Source: Bosea sp. (in: a-proteobacteria) (GTDB lineage Bacteria > Pseudomonadota > Alphaproteobacteria > Rhizobiales > Beijerinckiaceae). Taken from it: a stretch of 64,000 nt of DNA. The notes beneath the pieces were generated by a model that did not search any database, had not been told where the DNA came from, and saw only the letters and a program-made list of their open reading frames with translations. Below, in pieces: positions 33,769 to 46,726 of this stretch (the first letter of the stretch is position 1; every line of letters starts with the position of its first letter). The DNA lies in assembly GCA_023910605.1 (NCBI GenBank), contig JAAVVV010000001.1:3028698-3092697 (forward strand), written 5' to 3'. Both the position numbers and the translations under genes were made by a program.

Positions 33769-34674
33769 CTAGGCGCCGCGATTGCGGGCCTTGTTGGCCC
33801 GCGCTTCGGCCAAGAGGTTCACGCAGACCCCGCCGATGACGACAGCGGCGCCCAGCAGCACGGGCAATTCCGGCGTCTCGGCATAGAACATCCAGCCGAT
33901 CAGCGCGATCAGCGGCACGCGCAGGAAATCGATCGGGATGACCAATGTCGCGTCGCCATGGCGGAAGGCGTTGGTGAGGCAGTAATGCGCGAGAAAGCCC
34001 GTGACGGCGATGCCCAGCGCCGGCAGCCACAGCGCAGGATCAAGCTTGCCGACGATCAGCGGCGAGTGGCCCATAGCCATGTTCGCCACCATGTTCATCG
34101 GCAATTGCATCAGGTTCATCCAGAACATGATGGTCCATGTCGCGTTCGAGCCCGTGAGGAATTTCGTCGTGGTGATCTGGACGCCGAAGAACACAGCCGC
34201 CATCACCACAGCCAGCGCCTCGGGCCGGAAGCTCTCCATGCCGGGCCTGAGGATGATGAGCACGCCCGCGAAGCCCAGCGCGATGGCGATGGCGCGCGGT
34301 AGCGTCATGCGCTCCTTCAGGAAAAAGACAGCGAACAGCGCCACCCAGGCTGGCGTAGTGAACTCGATGGCGAACACCGTCGCCAGCGGCAGCACGGTCA
34401 CGCCATAGACCCACAGCGCCTGGCCGATGAAATGGGCGACGTTGCGCAGTCCGTGGATGGCCGGGCGCGCCATGCGGACGGTCTGCTGGGGGTTTGGCGC
34501 CAGCAGCATCATGCCGGCGAGGATGACAAGGCCGCCTATGTTCCGGATCGCCAGCATCTCGAAAACGGTCATCGCGCCCTGAAGGCCCCGCACCGACAGC
34601 GCGACCCCCGCGAAGGAGACGAGCGAGCCGAGCATCCAGGCGAGGACGAGAAGGTGCTTGCGGGCGATGGGCAT
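33769..34674 (-). CDS. EamA/DMT-family permease
   Basis: 301 aa, ten predicted TM segments. Sequence marks: MLAIRNIGGLVILAGMMLLA, VLPLATVFAIEFTTPAWVAL and ERMTLPRAIAIALGFAGVLI; the C-terminal half repeats the EamA fold. Substrate unknown. The stop is 12 bp from the end of the lrp relic. A conserved acidic or charged substrate residue could not be picked out. Confidence 0.88.
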   Translation of the reverse strand: MPIARKHLLVLAWMLGSLVSFAGVALSVRGLQGAMTVFEMLAIRNIGGLVILAGMMLLAPNPQQTVRMARPAIHGLRNVAHFIGQALWVYGVTVLPLATVFAIEFTTPAWVALFAVFFLKERMTLPRAIAIALGFAGVLIILRPGMESFRPEALAVVMAAVFFGVQITTTKFLTGSNATWTIMFWMNLMQLPMNMVANMAMGHSPLIVGKLDPALWLPALGIAVTGFLAHYCLTNAFRHGDATLVIPIDFLRVPLIALIGWMFYAETPELPVLLGAAVVIGGVCVNLLAEARANKARNRGA

Positions 34675-34823
34675 GTTGTCTTCTGTGAAATGCCCCGCCC
34701 CTGCCCGCCCCGCGAGGCGGAACGGGAAAGGGCTGGCTTTATGGCAGGATCAGAACGGACGACGCCATCGGCCGCACCGCATCCCGCCCCTGCGGGCCGG
34801 GGCGGGGCAGGTCCACGAAGCGC

Positions 34824-36362
34824 TTACTCCGCAGCTTGCGGATGCACCCGCGCCCCACGCGCCTCGAGCTTGTTGAGCGCCATCAGATAAGCCCGCGCCG
34901 ATGACACAAGCGTGTCGGGGTCGGCACCGCGCCCGGTCACTGAGTTGCCGTCACGGCTGAGGCGCACGGAGACTTCCGCCTGCGCGTCCGTGCCCTCGGT
35001 GACGGCATGGACCTGGTATAGCTCCAGAGTGACCTCATGGGGCATGATCGCCTTGATGCAGTTGAAGGTGGCGTCCACCGGGCCATTGCCCTCCGCCTCC
35101 TCGGTCACGATGCGCCCGTCGATCTCGATCTTCATCGTGGCGCGTTGCGGTCCCCGCGTGCCGGCGATGACTGACAGCGAGACCAGCTTGGCTCGGTCAT
35201 GCGCAGTGGCGATGTTGTCGTCCACCAGCGCCTCGATGTCCTCGTCATAGACATGCTTCTTGCGGTCCGCGAGCGCCTTGAAGCGCACAAAGGCATCCTC
35301 GACCTGATTGTCGCCGAGGTCGTAGCCAAGCGTCTTGAGCTTGTCCTTGAAGGCGGCGCGGCCCGAATGCTTGCCCATCACCAGCGAGGTTTTTTGCACG
35401 CCCACCGATTCCGGCGTCATGATCTCGTAGGTGGACTGGTTCTTCAGCATGCCGTCCTGATGGATGCCGCTCTCATGGGCGAAGGCGTTACGGCCCACGA
35501 TCGCCTTGTTGTATTGCACGGGGAAGGAGGTCGCGGTGGAGACGGTCTTGGAGGCGCGCGTCAGCATGCGCGCGTCGATGCCCGTCTCGTAGGGCAGCAC
35601 GTCGCCGCGCGTGCGGATCGCCATCACCACCTCTTCCAGCGCGGCATTGCCGGCCCGTTCGCCGATGCCGTTGATGGTGCATTCGATCTGGCGCGCGCCG
35701 CCGTCGAGCCCGGCCAGCGAGTTGGCCACCGCGACGCCCAGATCATTGTGGCAATGGACCGAGAACACCGCCTTGTCGGAGTTGGGCACGCGCTCGCGCA
35801 CATCGGCGAACATGCGGCGATATTCGTCCGGCATGGCGTAACCGACCGTATCGGGCAGGTTGATGGTGGTGGCGCCGGCCTTGATCGCGGTGTCCACGCA
35901 GCGGCACAGATATTCGATCGGCGTGCGGGTTGCGTCCATCGCGGACCACTCCACATCCTCGACGAGGTTGCGCGCCCGCGCCACCGTCGCGGCGATGATG
36001 TCGAGCACTTCCGCTTCCGTCTTCTTCATCTGGTGCGCCAGATGGATCGGCGAGGTCGAGACGAAGGTGTGGATGCGCCCGCGCTGGGCGACCTTCACGG
36101 CCTCGCCGGCACGGTCGATGTCCGCGTTGATGGCGCGGGCCAGGCCCGCCACCGTGGCGCGCCTGAGGCGCCTGGCGATGGCGTTCACGGCCTCGAAATC
36201 ACCGATCGAGGCGATGGGGAAGCCCGCCTCGACGATGTCGACGCCCATGGCGTCGAGCATGTCGGCGATCTCGAGCTTTTCCTCGAAGGTCATGGTGGCG
36301 CCGGGGCACTGTTCGCCGTCGCGCAAGGTGGTGTCGAAGATGACGACGCGGTCTTTGGCCAT
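34824..36362 (-). CDS. leuA: 2-isopropylmalate synthase
   Basis: 512 aa. The catalytic DRE-TIM barrel starts with VVIFDTTLRDGEQCPGATMT (residues 6-25) and includes the metal-binding HCHNDLGVAVANS; the C-terminal LeuA dimer domain that binds feedback leucine is present (about 385-500). It condenses acetyl-CoA and 2-oxoisovalerate, the first step of leucine synthesis. ATG 36362 was chosen as it begins MAKDRVVIFD. A leucine-rich leader reading frame and competing hairpins lie 136 nt upstream, consistent with attenuation control. Confidence 0.96.
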   Translation of the reverse strand: MAKDRVVIFDTTLRDGEQCPGATMTFEEKLEIADMLDAMGVDIVEAGFPIASIGDFEAVNAIARRLRRATVAGLARAINADIDRAGEAVKVAQRGRIHTFVSTSPIHLAHQMKKTEAEVLDIIAATVARARNLVEDVEWSAMDATRTPIEYLCRCVDTAIKAGATTINLPDTVGYAMPDEYRRMFADVRERVPNSDKAVFSVHCHNDLGVAVANSLAGLDGGARQIECTINGIGERAGNAALEEVVMAIRTRGDVLPYETGIDARMLTRASKTVSTATSFPVQYNKAIVGRNAFAHESGIHQDGMLKNQSTYEIMTPESVGVQKTSLVMGKHSGRAAFKDKLKTLGYDLGDNQVEDAFVRFKALADRKKHVYDEDIEALVDDNIATAHDRAKLVSLSVIAGTRGPQRATMKIEIDGRIVTEEAEGNGPVDATFNCIKAIMPHEVTLELYQVHAVTEGTDAQAEVSVRLSRDGNSVTGRGADPDTLVSSARAYLMALNKLEARGARVHPQAAE

Positions 36363-36465
36363 GGATCTGTCCTCAGGGCTTGCCGGCTGCTTCACGGAGC
36401 TGTGGTCTGGCGGCGCGCGGCGGATGGGTTCAGGGGGTCTCGTCGGAAAGCTGGTTGCGCTTCGT

Positions 36466-36507
36466 CCCCTGAGAGCCCAGGCATGCCCGGACGGCCCTCA
36501 GGGGCCG
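36466..36507 (-). promoter_or_regulatory. leuA leader: mutually exclusive hairpins
   Basis: On the minus strand, CGGCCC-CTGA-GGGCCG (36507-36492) forms a 6-bp stem. The same CCCCTGAG (36504-36497) can instead pair perfectly with CTCAGGGG (36473-36466), an 8-bp stem extended by an inner CCGGG/CCTGG pairing. The two stems share bases and overlap the leader stop codon. No T-run follows, so control might be through Rho or start-site access, not a classical terminator. Confidence 0.55.
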
Positions 36508-36602
36508 ATAAGAAGCAGGCCGGAAAGAAGCGACGCAGGCGCAGCCAGACCTGCGAGGCGATCGCAGGCGGCAGGGCGCGGCAGGGCGTCATCAAACATC
36601 AT
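36498..36602 (-). CDS. Putative leucine leader peptide of leuA
   Basis: 34 codons starting ATGATG. The peptide ends SLLSGLLLIGP, with five Leu codons in seven positions (25, 26, 29-31) and eight Leu overall, just before the stop. The stop TGA lies inside the first hairpin. This is the layout of amino-acid attenuators, in which slow translation of Leu codons selects between the alternative stems. No clear Shine-Dalgarno precedes it, which lowers confidence. Confidence 0.55.
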   Translation of the reverse strand: MMFDDALPRPAACDRLAGLAAPASLLSGLLLIGP

Positions 36603-36709
36603 GGCGCTGTGATACGTGGGCTTCGCAATTTAGGCAAGATGCCGGCCGGGCGCACGGCGCAGCAAAGCCGAACCTTGCAAAACGCAGCGCCCCGGTCCAC
36701 TTGGGCGCG

Positions 36710-38533
36710 ATGGCTGCACCCCCTCTCCTCACGCTCAAGGACGTCCGGCACGGCTTTGGCGGCTACCCCTGCCTCGACGGCGCGGAACTCTCCGTCGCCC
36801 CGCGCGACCGCATCTGCCTGATCGGGCGCAACGGTTCGGGCAAGTCAACGCTGCTCAGGATCGCGGCGGGGCTGATCGACCCGGAGCGCGGCCAGCGCTT
36901 CGTGCATCCGGGCGTCACCATGCGCTACCTGCCGCAGGAGCCCGATTTCGCGGGCTTCGCCACGACGCGCGCCTATGCCGAGGCCGGTCTTGCGCCAGGC
37001 GACGACGCCTACCGCGTGAGCTATCTTCTCGAACAGCTCGGCCTCACCGGCGATGAGAATCCCGCGCAGCTCTCCGGCGGGGAGGCGCGCCGCGCGGCGC
37101 TGGCTCGCACGCTCGCGCCAGAGCCCGACCTTCTGCTGCTCGACGAGCCGACCAACCATCTCGATCTGCCGGTGATCGCCTGGCTCGAGCAGGAGCTGGC
37201 GCAATCCAGAAGCGCTCTGGTGCTCATCAGCCACGACCGGCGCTTTCTGGAGAGCCTGTCGCGCGCCACCATCTGGCTCGATCGCGGCAAGGCGCGCCGG
37301 CTCGATCAGGGCTTCGCCTCCTTCGAGGCATGGCGCGACAAGGTGCTCGAAGAGGAAGAGGCCGAGCGGCACAAGCTCGACCGGAGAATCGCCAATGAGG
37401 AGCACTGGCTGCGCTATGGCGTGACGGCGCGGCGCAAGCGCAACGTCAGACGGCTGGGCAACCTGCACGCGCTGCGCGAGGAAGCCCGCACCTATCGCCG
37501 CGCCCAGGGCAATGTGACGCTGACCGTCACCGAGGCGGAGAGCGCCGGCAAGCTGATGATCGAGGCGAAGAACATCGCCAAGGCCTACGACGGCAGGCCC
37601 ATCGTGGCCGACTTCTCGATCAGGATCGCACGGGGCGAGCGCGTGGGCGTCGTCGGGCCCAATGGCGCGGGCAAGACAACCCTCATCAACATGCTGACCG
37701 GCGGGCTGGAGCCCGATTCCGGCAGCATCATCCTCAGCCCGGCGACCGCTCTGGCCACGCTCGACCAGCGCCGCGACAGCCTGAAGGAGGAATGGACACT
37801 TGCCGAAGCCATGACGGACGGCCGCGGCGACTTCATCGACGTGGGCGGCGAGCGCAAGCACGTCATGGGCTACCTCAAGGACTTCCTGTTCACGCCCGAG
37901 CAGGCGCGCACGCCCATCCATGTGCTGTCAGGCGGCGAGCGCGGCCGGTTGATGCTGGCCAGGGCACTCGCCAGGCCCTCGAACCTTCTGGTGCTGGACG
38001 AGCCCACCAACGACCTTGACCTCGAGACGCTCGACCTCCTGCAGGAGATGATCGCGGACTATCAGGGCACCGTCATCCTGGTCAGCCATGACCGCGACTT
38101 TCTCGACCGCACGGTCAACGCCGTGATCATGGCCGAGGGCGATGGCCGCTTCACGACCTATGCGGGCGGCTACAGCGACATGGTCACCCAGCGCGGCGAA
38201 GGCGTGGCGGCGCGCAAGCCGCCTGCGCCGAAGCCGTCCACGACAGGCAAGGGCGCCTCTGCACAGGCCAGTGCGGCGGCGCCGCGCGAGGCGAAGGCGA
38301 AGCTCAGCTTCAAGGAACGCCATGCGCTCGATACCTTGCCGGCCACGATCGTCAAGCTTCATCACGACATCGACAAGCTCAACGCATTGCTGGCGGAGGA
38401 AGGGCTGTTCGAGCGCAATCCGGCCCGCTTCAACAAGGCCCTCGAAGCGCTCGTCCTGACGCAGGCCCGCCTGGCCGAGAGCGAGGATGAATGGCTTCGC
38501 CTCGAAATGCTCCGCGAGGAAGCGGAGGCGTAA
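36710..38533 (+). CDS. uup: ABC-F family ATPase, Uup-type
   Basis: 607 aa with two ABC domains in one chain and no membrane segments. Walker A motifs are GRNGSGKST (first) and GPNGAGKTT (second); signatures are LSGGEARRAAL and LSGGERGRLML. A basic/Ala-rich linker and a C-terminal helical pair (about 525-607) match the Uup C-terminal DNA-binding domain, so Uup is preferred over EttA or YheS. ABC-F proteins act on ribosomes or nucleic acid, not in transport. ATG 36710 is preferred to a TTG three codons upstream. Confidence 0.88.
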   Translation: MAAPPLLTLKDVRHGFGGYPCLDGAELSVAPRDRICLIGRNGSGKSTLLRIAAGLIDPERGQRFVHPGVTMRYLPQEPDFAGFATTRAYAEAGLAPGDDAYRVSYLLEQLGLTGDENPAQLSGGEARRAALARTLAPEPDLLLLDEPTNHLDLPVIAWLEQELAQSRSALVLISHDRRFLESLSRATIWLDRGKARRLDQGFASFEAWRDKVLEEEEAERHKLDRRIANEEHWLRYGVTARRKRNVRRLGNLHALREEARTYRRAQGNVTLTVTEAESAGKLMIEAKNIAKAYDGRPIVADFSIRIARGERVGVVGPNGAGKTTLINMLTGGLEPDSGSIILSPATALATLDQRRDSLKEEWTLAEAMTDGRGDFIDVGGERKHVMGYLKDFLFTPEQARTPIHVLSGGERGRLMLARALARPSNLLVLDEPTNDLDLETLDLLQEMIADYQGTVILVSHDRDFLDRTVNAVIMAEGDGRFTTYAGGYSDMVTQRGEGVAARKPPAPKPSTTGKGASAQASAAAPREAKAKLSFKERHALDTLPATIVKLHHDIDKLNALLAEEGLFERNPARFNKALEALVLTQARLAESEDEWLRLEMLREEAEA

Positions 38534-38594
38534 CGCAGCGCCGGCCGCGAGAGCGGTCGCACCTCCTCCCCCATGGGGCCGCGCCCAAAGGCCC

Positions 38595-42463
<3,869 letters not shown>

Positions 42464-42470
42464 GGCTCGC

Positions 42471-43340
42471 TCAGGGATTGAGCCCGACCGTGCGCGCCAC
42501 GCCGCGGAATGCGCGGCTGATCCACGAGCTCTGCTGTTCGCGCGGCTCGAGCCCGCCCGACTGTAGCAGCGTATAGGCGTCGCGATACCAGGGGCTGTCC
42601 GGGAAGTTGTGGCCGAGCACGGCCGCAGCCGTCTGCGCCTCGTTTGTCACGCCGAGCGCGAGATAGGCCTCGGTGAGGCGCATCAACGCCTCCTCGACAT
42701 GACGCGTGGTCTGATACTTCGACACGACATCGCGGAAGCGGTTGATCGCGGCAGGGAAATTCCGCTGCTTGAGATAGTAGCGGCCAACATTCATTTCCTT
42801 GCCCGCCAGCTGATCGCGCGCGAACAGGATCTTCTCGCGCGCGTCCACGACGTATTCGGAGCGCGGATAGCGGTCGATCAGCTCCTGCAGCGAGACCAGA
42901 GCGCGCTCGGTGCGCTCCTGGTCGCGGCCGACATCCGGGATCTGTTCGAAATTCGACATGGCCAGGATGTACTGCGCGTAGGCGGCATCCTTGTCGCTGG
43001 GATGCAGTTGCAGGAAGCGTCGCGAGGCATTGATGGCCTCGTCATAGCGCTTGCCCTCATAATGCGCATAGGCAGTCATCAGGAGCCCGCGACGCGCTTG
43101 CGGCGAGAAGGCCGCCTGACGGTCGATCGAGCTGAACACCTTGGCAGCGCCTTCCGAGTCGCCCGATTCCAGCCGGGCGAGGCCCTGATTGTAGAGCGTT
43201 TCGGGAGCGACATCGGGCAGCACTTCCTGCTTGTAGCGCGCCGTGCTGTCGAACGGATTGAGCGACGCCACCGTATCGCAGCCGCCCAGACCAAGCGCGA
43301 CACCCAACACCAGCAGTTGCGCGATTCTCACGTGAGCCAT
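42471..43340 (-). CDS. bamD: Outer-membrane assembly lipoprotein BamD
   Basis: 289 aa. Signal peptide with lipobox LGGC (Cys21, from VALGLGGCDTVASLNPFD) followed by TPR helices (ETLYNQGLARLESGD, RRGLLMTAYAHYEGKRYDEA, ELIDRYPRSEYVVDAREKIL). BamD is the essential lipoprotein of the BAM complex that inserts beta-barrel proteins. ATG 43340 fits the signal peptide; an upstream in-frame start would place 22 polar residues before it. Confidence 0.94.
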   Translation of the reverse strand: MAHVRIAQLLVLGVALGLGGCDTVASLNPFDSTARYKQEVLPDVAPETLYNQGLARLESGDSEGAAKVFSSIDRQAAFSPQARRGLLMTAYAHYEGKRYDEAINASRRFLQLHPSDKDAAYAQYILAMSNFEQIPDVGRDQERTERALVSLQELIDRYPRSEYVVDAREKILFARDQLAGKEMNVGRYYLKQRNFPAAINRFRDVVSKYQTTRHVEEALMRLTEAYLALGVTNEAQTAAAVLGHNFPDSPWYRDAYTLLQSGGLEPREQQSSWISRAFRGVARTVGLNP

Positions 43341-43669
43341 TCCGGTTCGCCTCGATCGGCGGCACGCGCCGCCCCATCCATGATGCGCAGCATGTAACCC
43401 ATGCAAGGCGCTTTAGCCAAGTCTCAATCCGAGTTCCAACCAGCGTCTCGATCCGGTGCGCCGCGGCGGCCGCCTCAGGCGAACGCGGCTGGACTGGCCG
43501 CCTGCCGCCCTCCGCGCACCCGCTTTGAGCCGCGCTGTGGCCAAATCATGACATCCGGCAGGCTCGTCGCCAGGGGCGTGCAGCCAGACAACAATGGAGA
43601 TCACAGCGAATGCGAGGAACCCGCATAGCCCGTTTCTGGAAACAGCCGGAAAACGCGGTCCTTCCGGCC
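43341..43669. other. Intergenic region between bamD and lpxC
   Basis: 329 bp. It must contain the bamD promoter. GCCGGAA (43645-43651) and TTCCGGC (43662-43668) form a 7-bp stem just below the lpxC stop, a possible weak terminator without T-run. I see no gene in it. Confidence 0.4.
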
Positions 43670-44608
43670 TCAGCTCAGGGACGGCGCGTAGGCCGCGGCC
43701 GCCATCTGCACGCGGCGCGAGGCGACATGATCCTTGCCCTCGACGATCGCGAAATTGGCCGGATCGGAGAACAGCTCGCGCAGCACCGCGATGTTCAGGC
43801 GATGGCCGCCGCAATGCGAGCGGAACAGGCCAATGATGGGCAGGCCGGCAAGCGCGATGTCGCCCACGGCATCGAGAAGCTTGTGACGCACGAATTCATC
43901 CTCGTAGCGCAGCCCTTCCGGGTTGATCACGGCCTCGTCGCCGATCGCCACGGTGTTCTCGAGAGAGGCGCCGAGGGCGAAGCCGTTCTTCCACAGCATC
44001 TCGACGTCACGCATGAAGCCGAAGGTGCGGGCGCGCGCCACTTCGTTGACGAAGCTTTCGGGGTTGAGGTCGAGCACACGGCGCTGCTGGCCGATGACGG
44101 GCGAGTCGAAATCGATGGTGACGTCGAAACGAAGTCCGTCCTCGTCATGCGGCAGCAATTCGCTCATGGACTGACCGCGAGAGGCCGACACCTTGCGCAG
44201 CACGCGCACATAACGACGCGCCGCACGCTGGTAAACCAGCCCGGTTTCGCGGATCGCCTCGACGAAAGCCTCGGCGCTGCCGTCCATGATCGGCACTTCG
44301 GGGCCATCGATCTCGACGAGCGCATTGTCCACACCAAGGCCATAAAGCGCGGCCATGATGTGCTCGACCGTGGACACGGCACCGTATCCGGGATCGCCCA
44401 GAACGGTGCAGAGTTCGGTCATGCTGACATTGCCGTAACGGGCCGGGATACGCCGCTCGATGCCGTCATCAAGGCCCTTGCGGAGGAAGACGATGCCGTG
44501 GTTCACGCCAGCGGGACGGATGACGAGCGTGGCCTGACCGGCTGTGTGGACACCATATCCGGCGAGCACGATCGCGTCCCGCACTGTTGCCTGGCGTCCA
44601 GATGTCAT
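43670..44608 (-). CDS. lpxC: UDP-3-O-acyl-N-acetylglucosamine deacetylase
   Basis: 312 aa. Zinc and catalytic motifs: VEHIMAALYGLGVDNALVEI (first His), VRHKLLDAVGDIALAG (His and Asp) and the general acid/base region RSHCGGHRLN. LpxC catalyses the committed step of lipid A synthesis on the inner membrane face. It lies below ftsZ, with a 293-bp gap that contains a 14-bp hairpin, and is likely transcribed from its own promoter. Confidence 0.96.
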   Translation of the reverse strand: MTSGRQATVRDAIVLAGYGVHTAGQATLVIRPAGVNHGIVFLRKGLDDGIERRIPARYGNVSMTELCTVLGDPGYGAVSTVEHIMAALYGLGVDNALVEIDGPEVPIMDGSAEAFVEAIRETGLVYQRAARRYVRVLRKVSASRGQSMSELLPHDEDGLRFDVTIDFDSPVIGQQRRVLDLNPESFVNEVARARTFGFMRDVEMLWKNGFALGASLENTVAIGDEAVINPEGLRYEDEFVRHKLLDAVGDIALAGLPIIGLFRSHCGGHRLNIAVLRELFSDPANFAIVEGKDHVASRRVQMAAAAYAPSLS

Positions 44609-44831
44609 CGGTCAGTCCCTTCTGCTCCGGCCAGGCGCGGCTTGATGCCGCTTCTCGCGTCCGGATCATGTCCCGCTTCACCGCAACCGACTCGTTGCGC
44701 CTTCAGCCAGCACGACCAAACTAACCCCTCGCGAAGCATCGGCAAAATCACGGTTTTTATCGCTCTGTTACAATAGCAAACTTATTTTCTTCGCCAAATT
44801 TGATTACAATAATCAAGGGTTTGTTAAGATG

Positions 44832-44863
44832 CCTTCAACCACCTCGCTTGAGGTGGTTGAAGG
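44832..44863 (-). terminator. Perfect 14-bp hairpin between ftsZ and lpxC
   Basis: CCTTCAACCACCTC, loop GCTT, GAGGTGGTTGAAGG. It lies 38 nt below the ftsZ stop, where a terminator is expected. The minus-strand continuation (GCATCTTAACAAACC) has only a weak T-content. A TTAACCA motif abuts its upper side. Confidence 0.6.
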
Positions 44864-44901
44864 TTAACCAATCGTCAATTCAGCCGTTTTCAGGCCATGT
44901 T

Positions 44902-46599
44902 TCAGTTGGCTTGCCGCCGCAGAAACGCCGGAATTTCCAGTTGGTCATCCTCGATCCCGCGCGGCGCCGAAGCGCGGCCTCGCGAGTCGAGCTGGCCTTC
45001 AGCCGTACGCGGAACGGCAGGTTGCTGGGGCCGGCGCATGTATTCGGCATGGGCCACGGAAGGCGCGGCCGCAGGAGCGGCGGCCGGCATGGCGGGGCGC
45101 GCCGGAGCCTGCGCTTCAGGTGCGGCCTCGTCCTTGCGGCCGAAGCCTACGGAAGCCAGGCGCTGCATCAGCGACATGCGCTTCTGGTCGGCGGACTGTC
45201 CGGCCTGCTGCGCGGGCGGAACGGCGCGCGCGGCGAGCTGGTTCTGCGCCGGGAGCGGCAGGTCCTCGACGCGCGGCAGGCGGGCGGGCTTGATGCGCTC
45301 GGCCTGCGGCGGGATGAAGGTTTCCTGCCGTGCAGCCAGCGATTCCTCGGGCTGCGGCGCCATGACGGTCAGTGCCGGCGGCTCGGCCGCGAGCACGACG
45401 CGCGGCTGCACAGGCTCGAGCCGAACGGTCTCGGCAATGATCGTGGCCTGCGGCTCGGGCTGGGGAGCCACAGCCTGCGGCGCGAACCGCGTGGTCACGA
45501 TCGGGGATGCCGGACGGAACGGGGGCGCGGCGGCGCTGGACTGGGCGCGCAGCCTGGCTTCCGCCTTCAGCCGCTCGGCCACTTCGGCGATGCGCTTGTC
45601 GATGGCGGAGACTTCGGGCTGGATCTGGAAAGACGCCTGGTCGATGCCCGTGGCGACGACCGAGACGCGCATCACGCCTTCCATGCTTTCGTCGAAGGTG
45701 GCGCCGACGATGATGTTGGCCTCTTCGTCGACCTGCTCGCGGATGCGGGTGGCCGCTTCATCGACTTCGTAGAGCTTCATGTCGCGCCCGCCGGTGATCG
45801 AGATCAGCAGGCCCCGCGCGCCGCGCATCGACACTTCGTCGAGCAGCGGGTTGGAGATGGCGGCCTGCGCGGCCGTCTCGGCGCGCTTCTCGCCCGAGGC
45901 CTCGCCGGTGCCCATCATCGCCTTGCCCATGCTGCGCATCACGGCGCGGACGTCGGCGAAGTCGAGGTTGATGAGCCCGGGCTTGACCATCAGGTCGGTG
46001 ATGCAGGCGACGCCGGAATAGAGCACCTGGTCGGCCATGCCGAAGGCGTCGGCAAAGCCGGTGTGCTCGTTGGCGATGCGGAACAGGTTCTGGTTGGGGA
46101 TCACGATCAGCGTGTCGACCGAGGCCTGCAACTCGTTGATGCCCGCATCGGCCATGCGAAGCCGGCGCGTGCCCTCGAACTGGAAGGGCTTGGTCACCAC
46201 GCCCACGGTCAGGATGCCCAGCTCGCGCGCGGCCCGGGCCACGACCGGGGCGGCGCCCGTGCCGGTGCCCCCGCCCATGCCCGCGGTGATGAAGACCATG
46301 TGCGCGCCGGCGAGGTGATCGCGGATCTCGTCGATCACTTCCTCGGCCGCCGCGCGGCCCACTTCCGGCTGCGAGCCGGCGCCGAGGCCTTCCGTGACCT
46401 GAAGGCCCATCTGGATGATTCGCTGGGAGGCGCTCATGGCCAGAGCCTGCGCGTCGGTGTTGGCCACGACGAAATCGACGCCCTGAAGGCCGGCGTTGAT
46501 CATGTTGTTGACGGCGTTTCCGCCACCGCCGCCGACACCGAACACGGTGATCCGGGGCTTGAGTTCCCGGATGTCCGGGGCTTGCAGGTTCATCGCCAT
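44902..46599 (-). CDS. ftsZ: Cell division protein FtsZ
   Basis: 565 aa, with the tubulin-like GTPase core in about residues 12-330 ([42 protein letters not shown]) followed by a long Pro/Ala/Glu-rich linker of about 200 residues and the C-terminal FtsA-binding tail [16 protein letters not shown]. Long linkers are usual in alphaproteobacteria. ATG 46599 follows GAGAGAGG by 8 nt; ATG 46593 is an alternative. The ftsA gene is 127 bp upstream on the same strand. Confidence 0.97.
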   Translation of the reverse strand: MAMNLQAPDIRELKPRITVFGVGGGGGNAVNNMINAGLQGVDFVVANTDAQALAMSASQRIIQMGLQVTEGLGAGSQPEVGRAAAEEVIDEIRDHLAGAHMVFITAGMGGGTGTGAAPVVARAARELGILTVGVVTKPFQFEGTRRLRMADAGINELQASVDTLIVIPNQNLFRIANEHTGFADAFGMADQVLYSGVACITDLMVKPGLINLDFADVRAVMRSMGKAMMGTGEASGEKRAETAAQAAISNPLLDEVSMRGARGLLISITGGRDMKLYEVDEAATRIREQVDEEANIIVGATFDESMEGVMRVSVVATGIDQASFQIQPEVSAIDKRIAEVAERLKAEARLRAQSSAAAPPFRPASPIVTTRFAPQAVAPQPEPQATIIAETVRLEPVQPRVVLAAEPPALTVMAPQPEESLAARQETFIPPQAERIKPARLPRVEDLPLPAQNQLAARAVPPAQQAGQSADQKRMSLMQRLASVGFGRKDEAAPEAQAPARPAMPAAAPAAAPSVAHAEYMRRPQQPAVPRTAEGQLDSRGRASAPRGIEDDQLEIPAFLRRQAN

Positions 46600-46726
46600 C
46601 GCTCTGGCCTCTCTCACATTGCGACGCCCGGCAAGCGCCTCTTCTTGTTGTCGTTCCGGGAGGATCGCCGCCACGATCCGCCGTACTGAGCCTGGTCCGC
46701 CGCCACGCGGGCCGGGCCTGCTTCGT

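Larger units (their letters stand above)
36363..36709. other. leuA/uup divergent intergenic region
   Basis: 347 bp. On the minus strand it holds the leuA leader reading frame and hairpins; both promoters must lie between about 36600 and 36709, where AT content rises (GCAATTTAGGCAAGATGCC). No other feature is supported. Confidence 0.5.

Noticed and set aside
36392-36595. 67-codon minus-strand frame overlapping the leuA leader
   Set aside because: It starts at a TTG in a different frame, has no Leu run or family match and runs across the hairpins to the leuA ribosome-binding region; the 34-codon frame explains the structure better.
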